Below are positions 29,776 to 38,288 of a DNA stretch of 56,539 bases, in pieces (the stretch's first letter is position 1; each line of letters opens with the position of its first letter). The notes under the pieces are model-generated. The model saw only the letters and a list, made by a program, of their open reading frames with translations. It was not told the origin of the DNA and did not search any database. A program made the position numbers and the translations under genes. The stretch comes from Tissierellia bacterium. Lineage in GTDB: Bacteria; Bacillota; Clostridia; Peptostreptococcales; Acidaminobacteraceae. Location: assembly GCA_012838225.1 (NCBI GenBank), contig DUPT01000035.1, positions 1 to 56,539 on the forward strand, in the 5' to 3' direction.

Positions 29776-30856
29776 GCTTGACCTCCGTTGCATAGTCTTT
29801 GGCCGCTTCTTCTCCGGTCAACACCCGGAGCGTCCCCATGGCCAGTGCTTCCATTTCATCCTCACCCGGATAGAGCCTGATCGGTGCGATCCAGTGGACC
29901 ATCTGGGTGATAAAGTCGGTGATTCGTTTGTTGTGGGCAACGCCGCCGGTCAATAGGATGGCATCGACTTGGCCCGATAGGACCGTAGCCGCCAGACCGA
30001 TCTCCTTACCGATCTGATAGGCCATCGCCTCGGCGATCAGCTTGGCCCGCTCATCGCCGTCTTGGATCATCTGATTGACGACGCGCATATCGCTCGTGCC
30101 AAGATAGGCCGTGACACCGCCTTGGCCGCGAAGCCACTGCTTGCATTCACTGAAATTCTTGAACCGGCCGGCAAAGATCAGCTCCGCCACCGCCCAGACC
30201 GGCAGTCCTCCGGTCCGCTCGGGTGAGAAGGGTCCCATCTCATTGGCGTTATTGATATCGATCGTTCGCCCCAGCTCGATGGCAGCCACACTGATGCCAC
30301 CGCCCAGATGAGCGACGATCAGGTTGAGATCGGAGACATTTTGGCCGACCTCCTTGGCGTAGCGGATCGAGGTGGCTCGAATGTTTAGCGCATGGCCCAG
30401 CGAGTAACGGGTGATCTCTTTTAGACCCGATATCCGGGCCACGTCATTGAACTCATCGACCGCCACCGGATCGACGATATAGGCCGGGACCGCCTTTTCA
30501 TCGGCGATGGCCTGTGCGATCAGGGCGCCCAGATTGGAGGCGTGCTCGCCTCGGGTCGTATCGTGCAGATCCTCGATCATGGCCGGTGAGACTTGATATG
30601 TACCGCTTGGGATCGGTCGCAGGATCCCGCCTCGCCCGACGACGGCCTCCAGGCCGTGATCACTGAGCGATAGGCCCTCGAACCATTCCAGGACCGCTTG
30701 CTTGCGATACTCGAACTGATCGGCCACATGCTCGTACTGCTTTAGATCGTCCGGCTGATGTTCGATCGTCCTCTGATGAAGAGCCGACTGATTAACATAG
30801 TAGGCTACCTTGGTCGACGTCGAACCAGGATTGATGACTAGTATTCGTTTTCCCAT
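29768..30856 (-). CDS. buk: Butyrate kinase (first gene of the operon)
   Basis: 362 residues, same fold as the gene at 27799: VINPGSTSTKVAYY, AHLGGGISVAAIELGR, LTGGVAHNKR. I chose ATG 30856 (MGKRILVINPG) with GGAGGAGG upstream; an in-frame ATG at 30874 would swallow the ribosome site. It is the first gene of buk-ptb-buk-ATPase-vorDABC. Its leader is predicted to be only about 11 bases if the -24/-12 promoter is used. Confidence 0.93.
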   Translation of the reverse strand: MGKRILVINPGSTSTKVAYYVNQSALHQRTIEHQPDDLKQYEHVADQFEYRKQAVLEWFEGLSLSDHGLEAVVGRGGILRPIPSGTYQVSPAMIEDLHDTTRGEHASNLGALIAQAIADEKAVPAYIVDPVAVDEFNDVARISGLKEITRYSLGHALNIRATSIRYAKEVGQNVSDLNLIVAHLGGGISVAAIELGRTIDINNANEMGPFSPERTGGLPVWAVAELIFAGRFKNFSECKQWLRGQGGVTAYLGTSDMRVVNQMIQDGDERAKLIAEAMAYQIGKEIGLAATVLSGQVDAILLTGGVAHNKRITDFITQMVHWIAPIRLYPGEDEMEALAMGTLRVLTGEEAAKDYATEVKRD

Positions 30857-30877
30857 TAGCACCTCCTCCCTCATTAT

Positions 30878-30894
30878 AGCAAATACTATGCCAA
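30878..30894 (-). promoter_or_regulatory. Candidate sigma-54 (-24/-12) promoter of buk-ptb-buk-vor
   Basis: On the minus strand TTGGCATAGTATTTGCT: TTGGCA, GG and GC ten bases apart, and TTGCT. This matches the sigma-54 consensus TTGGCACG-N4-TTGCW except at two weakly constrained positions. The same DNA contains TGCTATAAT, an extended -10 for sigma-A, but with no recognisable -35. CTGCAA palindromes stand upstream (30929-30988) and the window encodes a sigma-54 activator. Confidence 0.65.
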
Positions 30895-30920
30895 AAAAAG
30901 AAGAGCTTTTTCAAGCTCTT
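30893..30920 (-). terminator. Terminator after msrAB, upstream of buk
   Basis: On the minus strand AAGAGCTT pairs with AAGCTCTT around GAAA, then C and seven T. It separates the galactose operon from the buk operon and lies between the buk -24 box and its putative activator sites. Confidence 0.9.
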
Positions 30921-30928
30921 AGGGATTA

Positions 30929-30988
30929 ACTGCAATTTATTGCTTGCAATTTTCTGCAATTATAGCGACTTCTGCAAACTATTGCAGA
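30929..30988 (-). promoter_or_regulatory. CTGCAA palindrome cluster, candidate activator binding sites
   Basis: TCTGCAA-ACTA-TTGCAGA (30971-30988) is a perfect 7+4+7 palindrome. ACTGCAA-TTTA-TTGCTTG (30929-30946) has the same layout with a weaker right half. A lone CTGCAA half lies at 30954. They sit roughly 60-120 bases upstream of the predicted buk transcript start, the usual place for sigma-54 activators. Confidence 0.55.
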
Positions 30989-31021
30989 CAAAGAAACGAA
31001 AACTGGTTCATTTTGGAGTTT

Positions 31022-31942
31022 TTAGAGCTCACTCTTTAGATAGCCGTAGCCGGTCCGGTCTAGGTCGTCCTCCGGAATAAAGCGAAGCACTGCCCCATTG
31101 ATGCAGTAGCGAAGTCCGCCCCGCTCGATCGGTCCGTCGCTAAACACATGACCCAGATGGATGCCGGATACCCGGGCGCGGGTCTCGGTCCGAAGCATGC
31201 CATGCGAGTCATCGGGATGCTCGGTGATGACCTCCGGGGCGATCGGCCGAACGAAGCTGGCCCAGCCGCACAGGGCGTCGTATTTATCACGCGACGAGAA
31301 CAACGGCTCACCGGAGACGGCATCGACATAGATCCCCGGCTCATCCAGGCTGTGATAGCCGTGTGAGAAGGGAGCCTCTGTCCCCTGATGGTAGGCGATG
31401 GCTTGGGCCTTTGGGCTCAGCTCATGGCTATTTTGGCGGTAGAGATCGGCCGGGATGAACACCGCCTCGGGATCCTGATGGATATGACAATAGCCCATCG
31501 GGTTTTTGACCAGGTAGTTCTGATGATAGCTCTCAGCATCGTAGAAATGCTCGATCGGCTTGAGCTCGACCACCAGCGGCTTGGTGTAGTGCTTGGCTGT
31601 GGCCGAAAGAACCCGCTCAGCCACCTGTCGATCGTCTTCTGATTCATAGTAGATGCCGGTCCGATACTGCCGGCCGCGATCATTGCCCTGTTGATCGAGG
31701 CTGGTGGGATCGATGATCGACATATAGCGATAGAGCAGATATTCAAGGGTCACTCGGGCCGGATCATAGCTGATCTTAACGGTCTCGGCATGATCGGTCC
31801 CCTCATAGCAGACGGCTTCATAGGTGGGATTGTCCGTTAGGCCATTGGCATAGCCCGAGACGACATCGCTTACCCCATAGGTGCGCTGGAAATAGTCCTC
31901 CACGCCCCAAAAGCAGCCGCCGGCTAAATAGATCGTCTTCAT
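31022..31942 (-). CDS. msrAB: Peptide methionine sulfoxide reductase MsrA-MsrB fusion
   Basis: 306 residues. The MsrA domain comes first with GGCFWG (catalytic Cys 10) and the MsrB domain second with CGWASF, GIHLGHVFSDGP and RYCINGA (catalytic Cys near 280). It repairs oxidised methionine of both stereoisomers. Its ATG overlaps the galR stop by 4 bases (ATGA), so it is the last gene of the galactose operon. That is an unexpected partner for sugar catabolism. Confidence 0.95.
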   Translation of the reverse strand: MKTIYLAGGCFWGVEDYFQRTYGVSDVVSGYANGLTDNPTYEAVCYEGTDHAETVKISYDPARVTLEYLLYRYMSIIDPTSLDQQGNDRGRQYRTGIYYESEDDRQVAERVLSATAKHYTKPLVVELKPIEHFYDAESYHQNYLVKNPMGYCHIHQDPEAVFIPADLYRQNSHELSPKAQAIAYHQGTEAPFSHGYHSLDEPGIYVDAVSGEPLFSSRDKYDALCGWASFVRPIAPEVITEHPDDSHGMLRTETRARVSGIHLGHVFSDGPIERGGLRYCINGAVLRFIPEDDLDRTGYGYLKSEL

Positions 31943-32943
31943 TCGACCTCCTCTTCCGGGAAGGATTCCCGCCAGATGATGCGGTAGGGCAGGATCACCC
32001 GTTTGGAATACGTCCGTCCGGCCAGGCGTTCGAGCAGCAGATCGACCGCCGTCTCGCCCAGATGGGTCTGCGGGATCTCGATCGTCGTCAGCGTCGGTGA
32101 GGCGTACTGGGTCATCTCGAGATTATTGACGCTCATCAGACGCACCTGAGCCGGGACAGCGATGCCCGCTTCATGCAGGGCGCGAAGGCTTCCCAAGGCT
32201 AAATAGTCACTGGCGATAAAGAAGGCATCCGGCAGGGGGCCTTCACGGATCGCCCGTTGCATCAATTCATACCCGGTTTTGATCCCAAACTCACCGACAT
32301 AGATCCGCGGCGGTTCGGCCGCTTCGCCCAGGTCACTTAAAAAGTCGCGAAACGCCAGCTCCCGCTTATCGATAAAGGCGTGCTTATGCGTCCCGACCAT
32401 TTCTCGGCCGCCGATAAAGCCAAAACGTTTGACGCCGCGCTGATGCATCGCCCGCAGGCCGTCGATCGCCAATTGATAGAGATCGACGCTGACCGAGTCG
32501 ACCTCGCTCAGCTCCGTCATCGAATCGACCAGTACCACCTGGGAGGCCAGGGCCTGATAGCCCATCAATTCATCATCACTGAACTTCCCGATCACGATCA
32601 GTCCATCGAGCGGGGCGCTCATGGCTGCGGTGGCATCCTCGTCCTTATAGATCAGACGCGGCTGGATGCCGGCCCGCATCAAGGCCGATTCGACGCCCTT
32701 ACGAATCGTCTGATAATAGAAGTCCTCCGATTCGACGGCTCGGGAGTGCCAGGTGATGACGCCGACGCTTTGTTTGGCGCTCTGACGCCTGCGACGGGAC
32801 CGATACCCCAGCTCCTCAGCTATCTCAAGCACCCGCTGCCTGGTCTCGGGAGAGACCGACAGGGTCTCATCCCGATTTAGCACCCGGGATACGGTGGCAC
32901 TTGATACCTTTGCCCTACGGGCTATGTCTTTGATCGTCGCCAT
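31939..32943 (-). CDS. galR: LacI/GalR-family regulator
   Basis: 334 residues: N-terminal LacI helix-turn-helix (ATIKDIARRAKVSSATVSRV), hinge, then a periplasmic-binding-protein-like sensor domain. I chose ATG 32943 with GGAGGAG 5 bases upstream; it overlaps galM by 29 bases. Likely autoregulates the operon through the palindrome at 40903-40922. The symbol is inferred from context. Confidence 0.85.
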   Translation of the reverse strand: MATIKDIARRAKVSSATVSRVLNRDETLSVSPETRQRVLEIAEELGYRSRRRRQSAKQSVGVITWHSRAVESEDFYYQTIRKGVESALMRAGIQPRLIYKDEDATAAMSAPLDGLIVIGKFSDDELMGYQALASQVVLVDSMTELSEVDSVSVDLYQLAIDGLRAMHQRGVKRFGFIGGREMVGTHKHAFIDKRELAFRDFLSDLGEAAEPPRIYVGEFGIKTGYELMQRAIREGPLPDAFFIASDYLALGSLRALHEAGIAVPAQVRLMSVNNLEMTQYASPTLTTIEIPQTHLGETAVDLLLERLAGRTYSKRVILPYRIIWRESFPEEEVE

Positions 32944-33724
32944 ACTGACTCCTCCAGCGCCACTTAAGGCAAGCCTCGAGTGGCCGGTCCAAATGATACT
33001 CCGGCTCCGCCGGATGATACGCCAATGAATTGATCGGTCGCTGAGCTTCGATGGCCAGGCCACTTCGCTTCGGCCACTCGGTCGCCTGATCATACGTATA
33101 GACCACGACCGACGGATAGCTTGTCGTCAGCTCGAGGCGGATCTCTTGACTCCAGACGCTTAATCGATCCGTCCGAAAGCAGTGATCGATCTGGCTCTCA
33201 CCGATCAGTCGGGGCTGTCGGAAATCGAGCTCGGGCGGTACCGCCATCCAGCCGCGACCGAGCCCCAGATCGGTCTCAACGATCGAATCGGCCGGGATCC
33301 AGAGCCACAGCTCCGACACACTCTCGGCTAACTGAAAGTAGGGATGTGATGTCAGATTCAAGGGCGTCGGCGTATCAGGGGCGGCCTGGATCCGGATATC
33401 GAGCCCGCCTAGCACCAATCGATAGCTCACCCTCACCGACTCCTCCGCAAGCTCGGCTGTGATCACATCCTCCCCGACCGTAAGCTGCCACTGACGGTGG
33501 CTGTAGCCGTCTTTTCCGCCGTGGAGGAGGACGCCGTCGGTCGAATCGATCCGGCCGGCATAAGGGCCGATAAAGGCGCCCAGATAGTCGGGGTTCTGCT
33601 TGACGTCTGACGGGACAAGCAGCAGCTCCCGCCAGCCGCCCCGGTAGGGGATCTGCCAGCTGACAAGCGTTGCCCCGTGAGCGGCCACACTGATCCGACC
33701 GTGGTCGGTACTAATCGTTTTCAT
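32915..33724 (-). CDS. galM: Aldose 1-epimerase (galactose mutarotase) family
   Basis: 269 residues, shorter than the 340 of typical GalM. The catalytic His lies in NLTSHPYF and the Glu in LAIEAQRP. Substrate arginine and early segments (GPYAGRID) are present. It equilibrates sugar anomers so GalK receives alpha-galactose. Start ATG 33724 overlaps galT by 14 bases. The compact size resembles the small GalM/YeaD-like group, so the exact substrate is less sure. Confidence 0.82.
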   Translation of the reverse strand: MKTISTDHGRISVAAHGATLVSWQIPYRGGWRELLLVPSDVKQNPDYLGAFIGPYAGRIDSTDGVLLHGGKDGYSHRQWQLTVGEDVITAELAEESVRVSYRLVLGGLDIRIQAAPDTPTPLNLTSHPYFQLAESVSELWLWIPADSIVETDLGLGRGWMAVPPELDFRQPRLIGESQIDHCFRTDRLSVWSQEIRLELTTSYPSVVVYTYDQATEWPKRSGLAIEAQRPINSLAYHPAEPEYHLDRPLEACLKWRWRSQYGDDQRHSP

Positions 33725-35105
33725 AGGCCACCCGGAGAAAATCCTCAAACGCCTGCTGCGAGGCCTCGTCTTGTTTAAACACACCGCAGTCCTTTAGGAT
33801 CTCAGAGAAGGTATAGCCCAGTCGCTCAAGCGGCTCGGCCTCCGGAACGACCCGCAGCCAGTCGCGGTATTGCTCCAGCTCCTCGAAATGAGCCATCTCC
33901 GTGACCAAACGAGCCGGCAGGATGGCCAGACCGATGGCTTCGATGATGCCGATGTTCTCGCGCTTGACCACCTGCCAGATGGGCCGGGTATGAAAGATGC
34001 CATCGGGATGGGCCTGATCGGTCCGATTGTTTCGAAACAGCAGCGTCAGCTGATAGTCCTCGCCTCGGCGAGCCAGGAGATTGACGGTATTATGCGGCCG
34101 GTCGGTCCTGGCTAGGATCCCAAACTCAGGCTTGGAGTAGTCGCGCCAGGCCTCGATCAGTCGCTTAGCGGCCCCGGCCACGGCCGCACGCTGCCCGCTC
34201 AACCGGACGGCACTGATCGGCCAGTCAAGCCTAGCTACTCTTAGTTCCGCCTCATCCGATAGGATCGTCTCGGGGGAGGCATCGATCGGAAACAGCGCTC
34301 GACCGCCCTGATAGTGGTCATGCGTCAGGATCGAGCCGCCCACGATCGGAAGGTCCGCATTGGCCGAGATGAAATAATGAGGGAACTGATCGACAAAATC
34401 GAGGAATCGATCGACCACTGCCTGTGTGATCGCCATCGGCCGGTGCTCACCTGAGAAGATGATGCAGTGTTCATTAAAATACGAATAGGGCGAGTACTGG
34501 AAGAAATAGTCCTCTCCGTTTAGGCTGATCGGATAGATCCTATGATGCGCCCTGGGCGGACGCGGCACATCCGATAGACCGACATTCTCGCGACACAGCA
34601 GACAGGCCGGATAGCCGGCCGAGGCAGTGCTCGCCAGCCGGATCTCCTCAGGCGATTTCTCCGGTTTGGAGACATTGATCGTGATCTCCACCTGAGCGTA
34701 TTCGGCTTGGTAGCGGTGATGGATATTGTTCTTCACCCGATCCGACTTGACATAATCGGTATCGACCGCCACCCGGTACATCCAATCGGTGGCCGCTTTG
34801 GCATCGGGCATATTGGCGACGATCGCCGTGTATTCGCTTGGTCTTGGCATGAACAGATCCGTCAGCCGAGCTATAAAGTCATCCTCGAAGGCGACGCCCT
34901 CTCCGGCCAGTAGCCCCTTGTCCCTAGCCGCCTGAAGCAATAGCTGAAGAGCGCTCCTTCGGTCGATCGAGGACGGCTGATAGGCCACCGGTTCTTCTTG
35001 TAGCAGGCTAAAGGCTCGGTTTCGACAGTATTCTCGGTCGAGTTGTCCCAAAAGTCCCAGCGACTGATAGTGATCAGTCAGGGCATCGATGGCGCGATCA
35101 ATCAT
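33711..35105 (-). CDS. galT: UDP-glucose--hexose-1-phosphate uridylyltransferase, class II
   Basis: 464 residues of the Bacillota-type class II GalT. The active-site segment is GGSILTHDHYQGG, with His-Asp-His-Tyr-Gln in place of the HPH of class I. It exchanges UDP between glucose-1-P and galactose-1-P. ATG 35105 overlaps galE by 8 bases and has AAAGG 8 bases upstream. Confidence 0.94.
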   Translation of the reverse strand: MIDRAIDALTDHYQSLGLLGQLDREYCRNRAFSLLQEEPVAYQPSSIDRRSALQLLLQAARDKGLLAGEGVAFEDDFIARLTDLFMPRPSEYTAIVANMPDAKAATDWMYRVAVDTDYVKSDRVKNNIHHRYQAEYAQVEITINVSKPEKSPEEIRLASTASAGYPACLLCRENVGLSDVPRPPRAHHRIYPISLNGEDYFFQYSPYSYFNEHCIIFSGEHRPMAITQAVVDRFLDFVDQFPHYFISANADLPIVGGSILTHDHYQGGRALFPIDASPETILSDEAELRVARLDWPISAVRLSGQRAAVAGAAKRLIEAWRDYSKPEFGILARTDRPHNTVNLLARRGEDYQLTLLFRNNRTDQAHPDGIFHTRPIWQVVKRENIGIIEAIGLAILPARLVTEMAHFEELEQYRDWLRVVPEAEPLERLGYTFSEILKDCGVFKQDEASQQAFEDFLRVAYEND

Positions 35106-36084
35106 GGGGATAGCCTTTCGGATTGGCTTCAAACCAGCGGTAGGCAGATAAGATGATGTCGTTCAGGTCGTCATGACGCGGCTTCCAGCCAAGGGCTTGT
35201 TTGATTTTATCAGCCGATGCCACGAGCCTAGCCGGATCGCCCGCTCGCCGAGGGGCTCTCACGATCCGGAGCGGCCGTTTGGCCACCGCCTCGACCGCCT
35301 CCAGGATCTGTCGGACCGAATAGCCCCGACCATAGCCGAGGTTGAAGGTATCACTGGCCGCCCCATCACGCAGGGCATTTAGGGCCAGATAGTGAGCCGC
35401 TACCAGATCCTGGACGTGGATATAGTCACGGATGCAGGTGCCATCGGGCGTCGGGTAGTCATCACCAAACAGCTTGATCGGTTGATCATTTAGGGCTGCC
35501 TTGATGGCCAGCGGGATCAAATGGGTCTCCGGCCGATGATCCTCCCCGATCCGGCCGCCGGCCGAGGCCCCGGCGACATTGAAATATCTCAGGGCGATAT
35601 AGCGAAGGTCTGACGATCTTGCCGCCCAATCGATGATCTTTTCCATCATCAGCTTGCTCTCACCATAGGCATTGGTCGGCCGCGTCGGATCGGTCTCACG
35701 GATCAGCGCCTCACCGGCTTCACCATAGACGGCCGCCGTCGAGGAAAAGATCAGCTTATCACAGCCGGCCTCTATCATCACTTGAAGCAGAGCATTGGTG
35801 GCACAGACATTGTTCTCAAAGTATTTTAGCGGCTGGTCCATGCTTTCACCGACCAAGGAAAAGGCGGCAAAATGGACGACCGCTTCGATATCATGCTCAC
35901 GAAATATTTCCGCCAGGCTGGCCTTATCCGCCAGGCTGAGCTGATAAAACGGGCCTTCGGGCAGAGACGCCCGGTGACCGGTGGCGAGATTGTCGACGAC
36001 GACGACCGCCTCGCCCTGCTCTAACAAAAACTCCACGAAGTGCGAGCCGATAAAGCCGGCTCCCCCACAAACTAAAATAGCCAT
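35098..36084 (-). CDS. galE: UDP-glucose 4-epimerase
   Basis: 328 residues of the extended short-chain dehydrogenase family: GGAGFIGSHF for NAD, STAAVYGE, YGESK for the catalytic Tyr/Lys. Starts directly after galK. Confidence 0.96.
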   Translation of the reverse strand: MAILVCGGAGFIGSHFVEFLLEQGEAVVVVDNLATGHRASLPEGPFYQLSLADKASLAEIFREHDIEAVVHFAAFSLVGESMDQPLKYFENNVCATNALLQVMIEAGCDKLIFSSTAAVYGEAGEALIRETDPTRPTNAYGESKLMMEKIIDWAARSSDLRYIALRYFNVAGASAGGRIGEDHRPETHLIPLAIKAALNDQPIKLFGDDYPTPDGTCIRDYIHVQDLVAAHYLALNALRDGAASDTFNLGYGRGYSVRQILEAVEAVAKRPLRIVRAPRRAGDPARLVASADKIKQALGWKPRHDDLNDIILSAYRWFEANPKGYPHD

Positions 36085-37221
36085 TTAGACGCTCCTTCGA
36101 CTGGTGCCACCGGCGGCACGGACAAGGTAGTGATCCGGTGTCAGGCCGGTGTCGGCTTGGTAGTGATCAGACACCCTAGCCAGGACCTCGCTTAGCTCAG
36201 ACTTTGGAAACAGACTGACGACACAACCGCCAAAGCCGGCGCCGGTCATGCGGGAGCCGATGGCTCCGAAGTCGCGGCAGGCCTGAGCCAGGGCGTCGAG
36301 TTCTCGGCCGGTGACCTCAAACTCTTCTTTTAGGCCGTGATGGCTCTGATCCATCAGGCGGCCAAAGGCCTTGATATCGCCTTGGTGGAGCGCGGCTCTG
36401 GCCTGTCTGGTCCGTTTCTCTTCTAAAATCACGTAGCGGGCTCGCTTTCGGGCCAGCTCCGAGACCCCTAGCGCGTCCAGCTCCGCCAGGCTGAGCTCAG
36501 CCAGCGGCTTGCCGGCCGCTCGGGCCACCAGTTCACAGCTGTCTCGCCGCTCATTGTAGTCACTGCTCTGGAGACTTCGCTTTTTATTGGTATTTGAGAT
36601 CACCAGCTGATATTCCCCCAGCTCCAGCGGCACCAGCTCGTGGGTGATGGCCTGGGTGTCGAGATAGACGAGGTGATCCTCCCGGCCAAACAAGATGGCA
36701 TACATATCCATGATGCCGCAGTTGACACCGATGTGGCGGTTCTCCACCTCCTTGGCCATCAGTGCCAGCTCGAGCTTCGAGAAGCCAAAGCCGAAGCGAT
36801 CGTTTAGACTGTAGAGATAGCCTGTCACGACCGAGGCGCTCGAGCTGAGCCCGGCACCCCCGGGGAGATTGCCCTCGACCAAGAGCTCGAAGCCGTGGGG
36901 GAAAACGGCGCCGTGAGCGATCAGGGTGCGGAGCGATCCGATCAGGTACTGCTGCCACGACACCGGTGAGAGACGCTCGATGTCCGAGAGACGAAATTCG
37001 TAGATCCCCTGACGGCTGAAATTGCCCGAGGCAGCCCGCACGATGTCATCGCTTCGACTGGCGAGGCGAAAGGTATTTCCCAGATCGATGGCACACGGCA
37101 TGACATGACCGCCATTATAATCCAAATGCTCGCCGATCAGATTGACCCGACCGGGCGAGAAATACACCCGCTCGGGGTCGGCCAGTCGGATAGGACCGGC
37201 TGATTGTAGCAACATAGGCAC
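36085..37221 (-). CDS. galK: Galactokinase
   Basis: 378 residues of the GHMP kinase family: GRVNLIGEHLDYNGG signature, ATP loop LPGGAGLSSSASV, and GAGFGGCVVSL near the C-terminus. It phosphorylates galactose. It abuts mglC on one side and galE on the other. Confidence 0.97.
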   Translation of the reverse strand: MPMLLQSAGPIRLADPERVYFSPGRVNLIGEHLDYNGGHVMPCAIDLGNTFRLASRSDDIVRAASGNFSRQGIYEFRLSDIERLSPVSWQQYLIGSLRTLIAHGAVFPHGFELLVEGNLPGGAGLSSSASVVTGYLYSLNDRFGFGFSKLELALMAKEVENRHIGVNCGIMDMYAILFGREDHLVYLDTQAITHELVPLELGEYQLVISNTNKKRSLQSSDYNERRDSCELVARAAGKPLAELSLAELDALGVSELARKRARYVILEEKRTRQARAALHQGDIKAFGRLMDQSHHGLKEEFEVTGRELDALAQACRDFGAIGSRMTGAGFGGCVVSLFPKSELSEVLARVSDHYQADTGLTPDHYLVRAAGGTSRRSV

Positions 37222-38280
37222 CTACTTCTTGGTGGCGTACTTTTGCGAGTCGATCGCCACAGCGATGATAATGATCAGACCCTTGATGACATTCTGCAGA
37301 TACGGGGTGACGCTGATAAAGTTCAGACCATAGGCAATCACCTGGAAGATCAGGACGCCCGTCACGATGCCTGAGATCGAGCCGATCCCGCCATTGAATG
37401 ACAGACCGCCGACGATGCAGGCACTGATGGCATCGAGCTCATAGCCATTGCCGGTATTATTGGTGGCCGAGCCGACTCGAGCCGCCTCCAGCGCACCGCC
37501 CATTCCATAGAGCAGACCCGCCAGGGCAAATACGGTGATCAGAGTCCGGGTGACATTGACGCCGCTGACTCTGGCCGCCTCGAGATTGCCGCCAACGGCA
37601 AAAATGTTTTTGCCAAACCGGGTCTTATTCCAAATGATCCACAGCAGCACCACCGTGACGGCCGCGATGATGATGATATAGGGGATCCGGATAAAGCCGA
37701 GGTTCAACCGCCCGGTCGCCAGGATCGTAAAGCGAGGATCGAGTGAGCCGATCGGAGACGCTCCCAGCGGTGGCCGATCAAAATAGATCGACGTCAGACC
37801 ATAGGCGATGATCATCATCCCCAGCGTCGCGATAAAGGCATCGACCTTGAGCTTGGCCACGACAAAGCCATTGACCATGCTGACCAGCATCGTCACCAGC
37901 ATCACCAATAGGATCGGCAGGATGACCGGCAGCTGTGGCAGATTGGGATACATCCGATAGGTGTAGCCGACATTTTGCAGAAGCGAGGCCGAGATGACGG
38001 CCGCCAGACCGACTTGACGGCCCAGCGACAGATCGGTCCCCTTGGCGACGATGATGCCGCCGACCCCGAGAGCAAAGATGATCCGGGTCGACGATTGCTG
38101 CAGGATATTGCCGAAATTGCCCCAGCTCAAGAAGGCCGGATTGATGGCTACGATCACGATAAACAGAATGAACAGCACCAGATAAATCACATAATCCATC
38201 AGGAACTGGACGATGCCGCGCTTTCCCGGACGATTGATTTCTTCAACTTGCTTTCGTTGTAATTTGCGTAATAGGTTCAT
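37222..38280 (-). CDS. mglC: Galactose/methyl galactoside ABC transporter permease
   Basis: 352 residues, eight or more membrane helices, RbsC/MglC family (KGTDLSLGRQVGLAAVISA; AVGGNLEAARVSGVNV; LEAARVGSATNNTGNGYELDAI). Assigned to galactose from the operon. Confidence 0.92.
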   Translation of the reverse strand: MNLLRKLQRKQVEEINRPGKRGIVQFLMDYVIYLVLFILFIVIVAINPAFLSWGNFGNILQQSSTRIIFALGVGGIIVAKGTDLSLGRQVGLAAVISASLLQNVGYTYRMYPNLPQLPVILPILLVMLVTMLVSMVNGFVVAKLKVDAFIATLGMMIIAYGLTSIYFDRPPLGASPIGSLDPRFTILATGRLNLGFIRIPYIIIIAAVTVVLLWIIWNKTRFGKNIFAVGGNLEAARVSGVNVTRTLITVFALAGLLYGMGGALEAARVGSATNNTGNGYELDAISACIVGGLSFNGGIGSISGIVTGVLIFQVIAYGLNFISVTPYLQNVIKGLIIIIAVAIDSQKYATKK

Positions 38281-38288
38281 GGTTTCTC

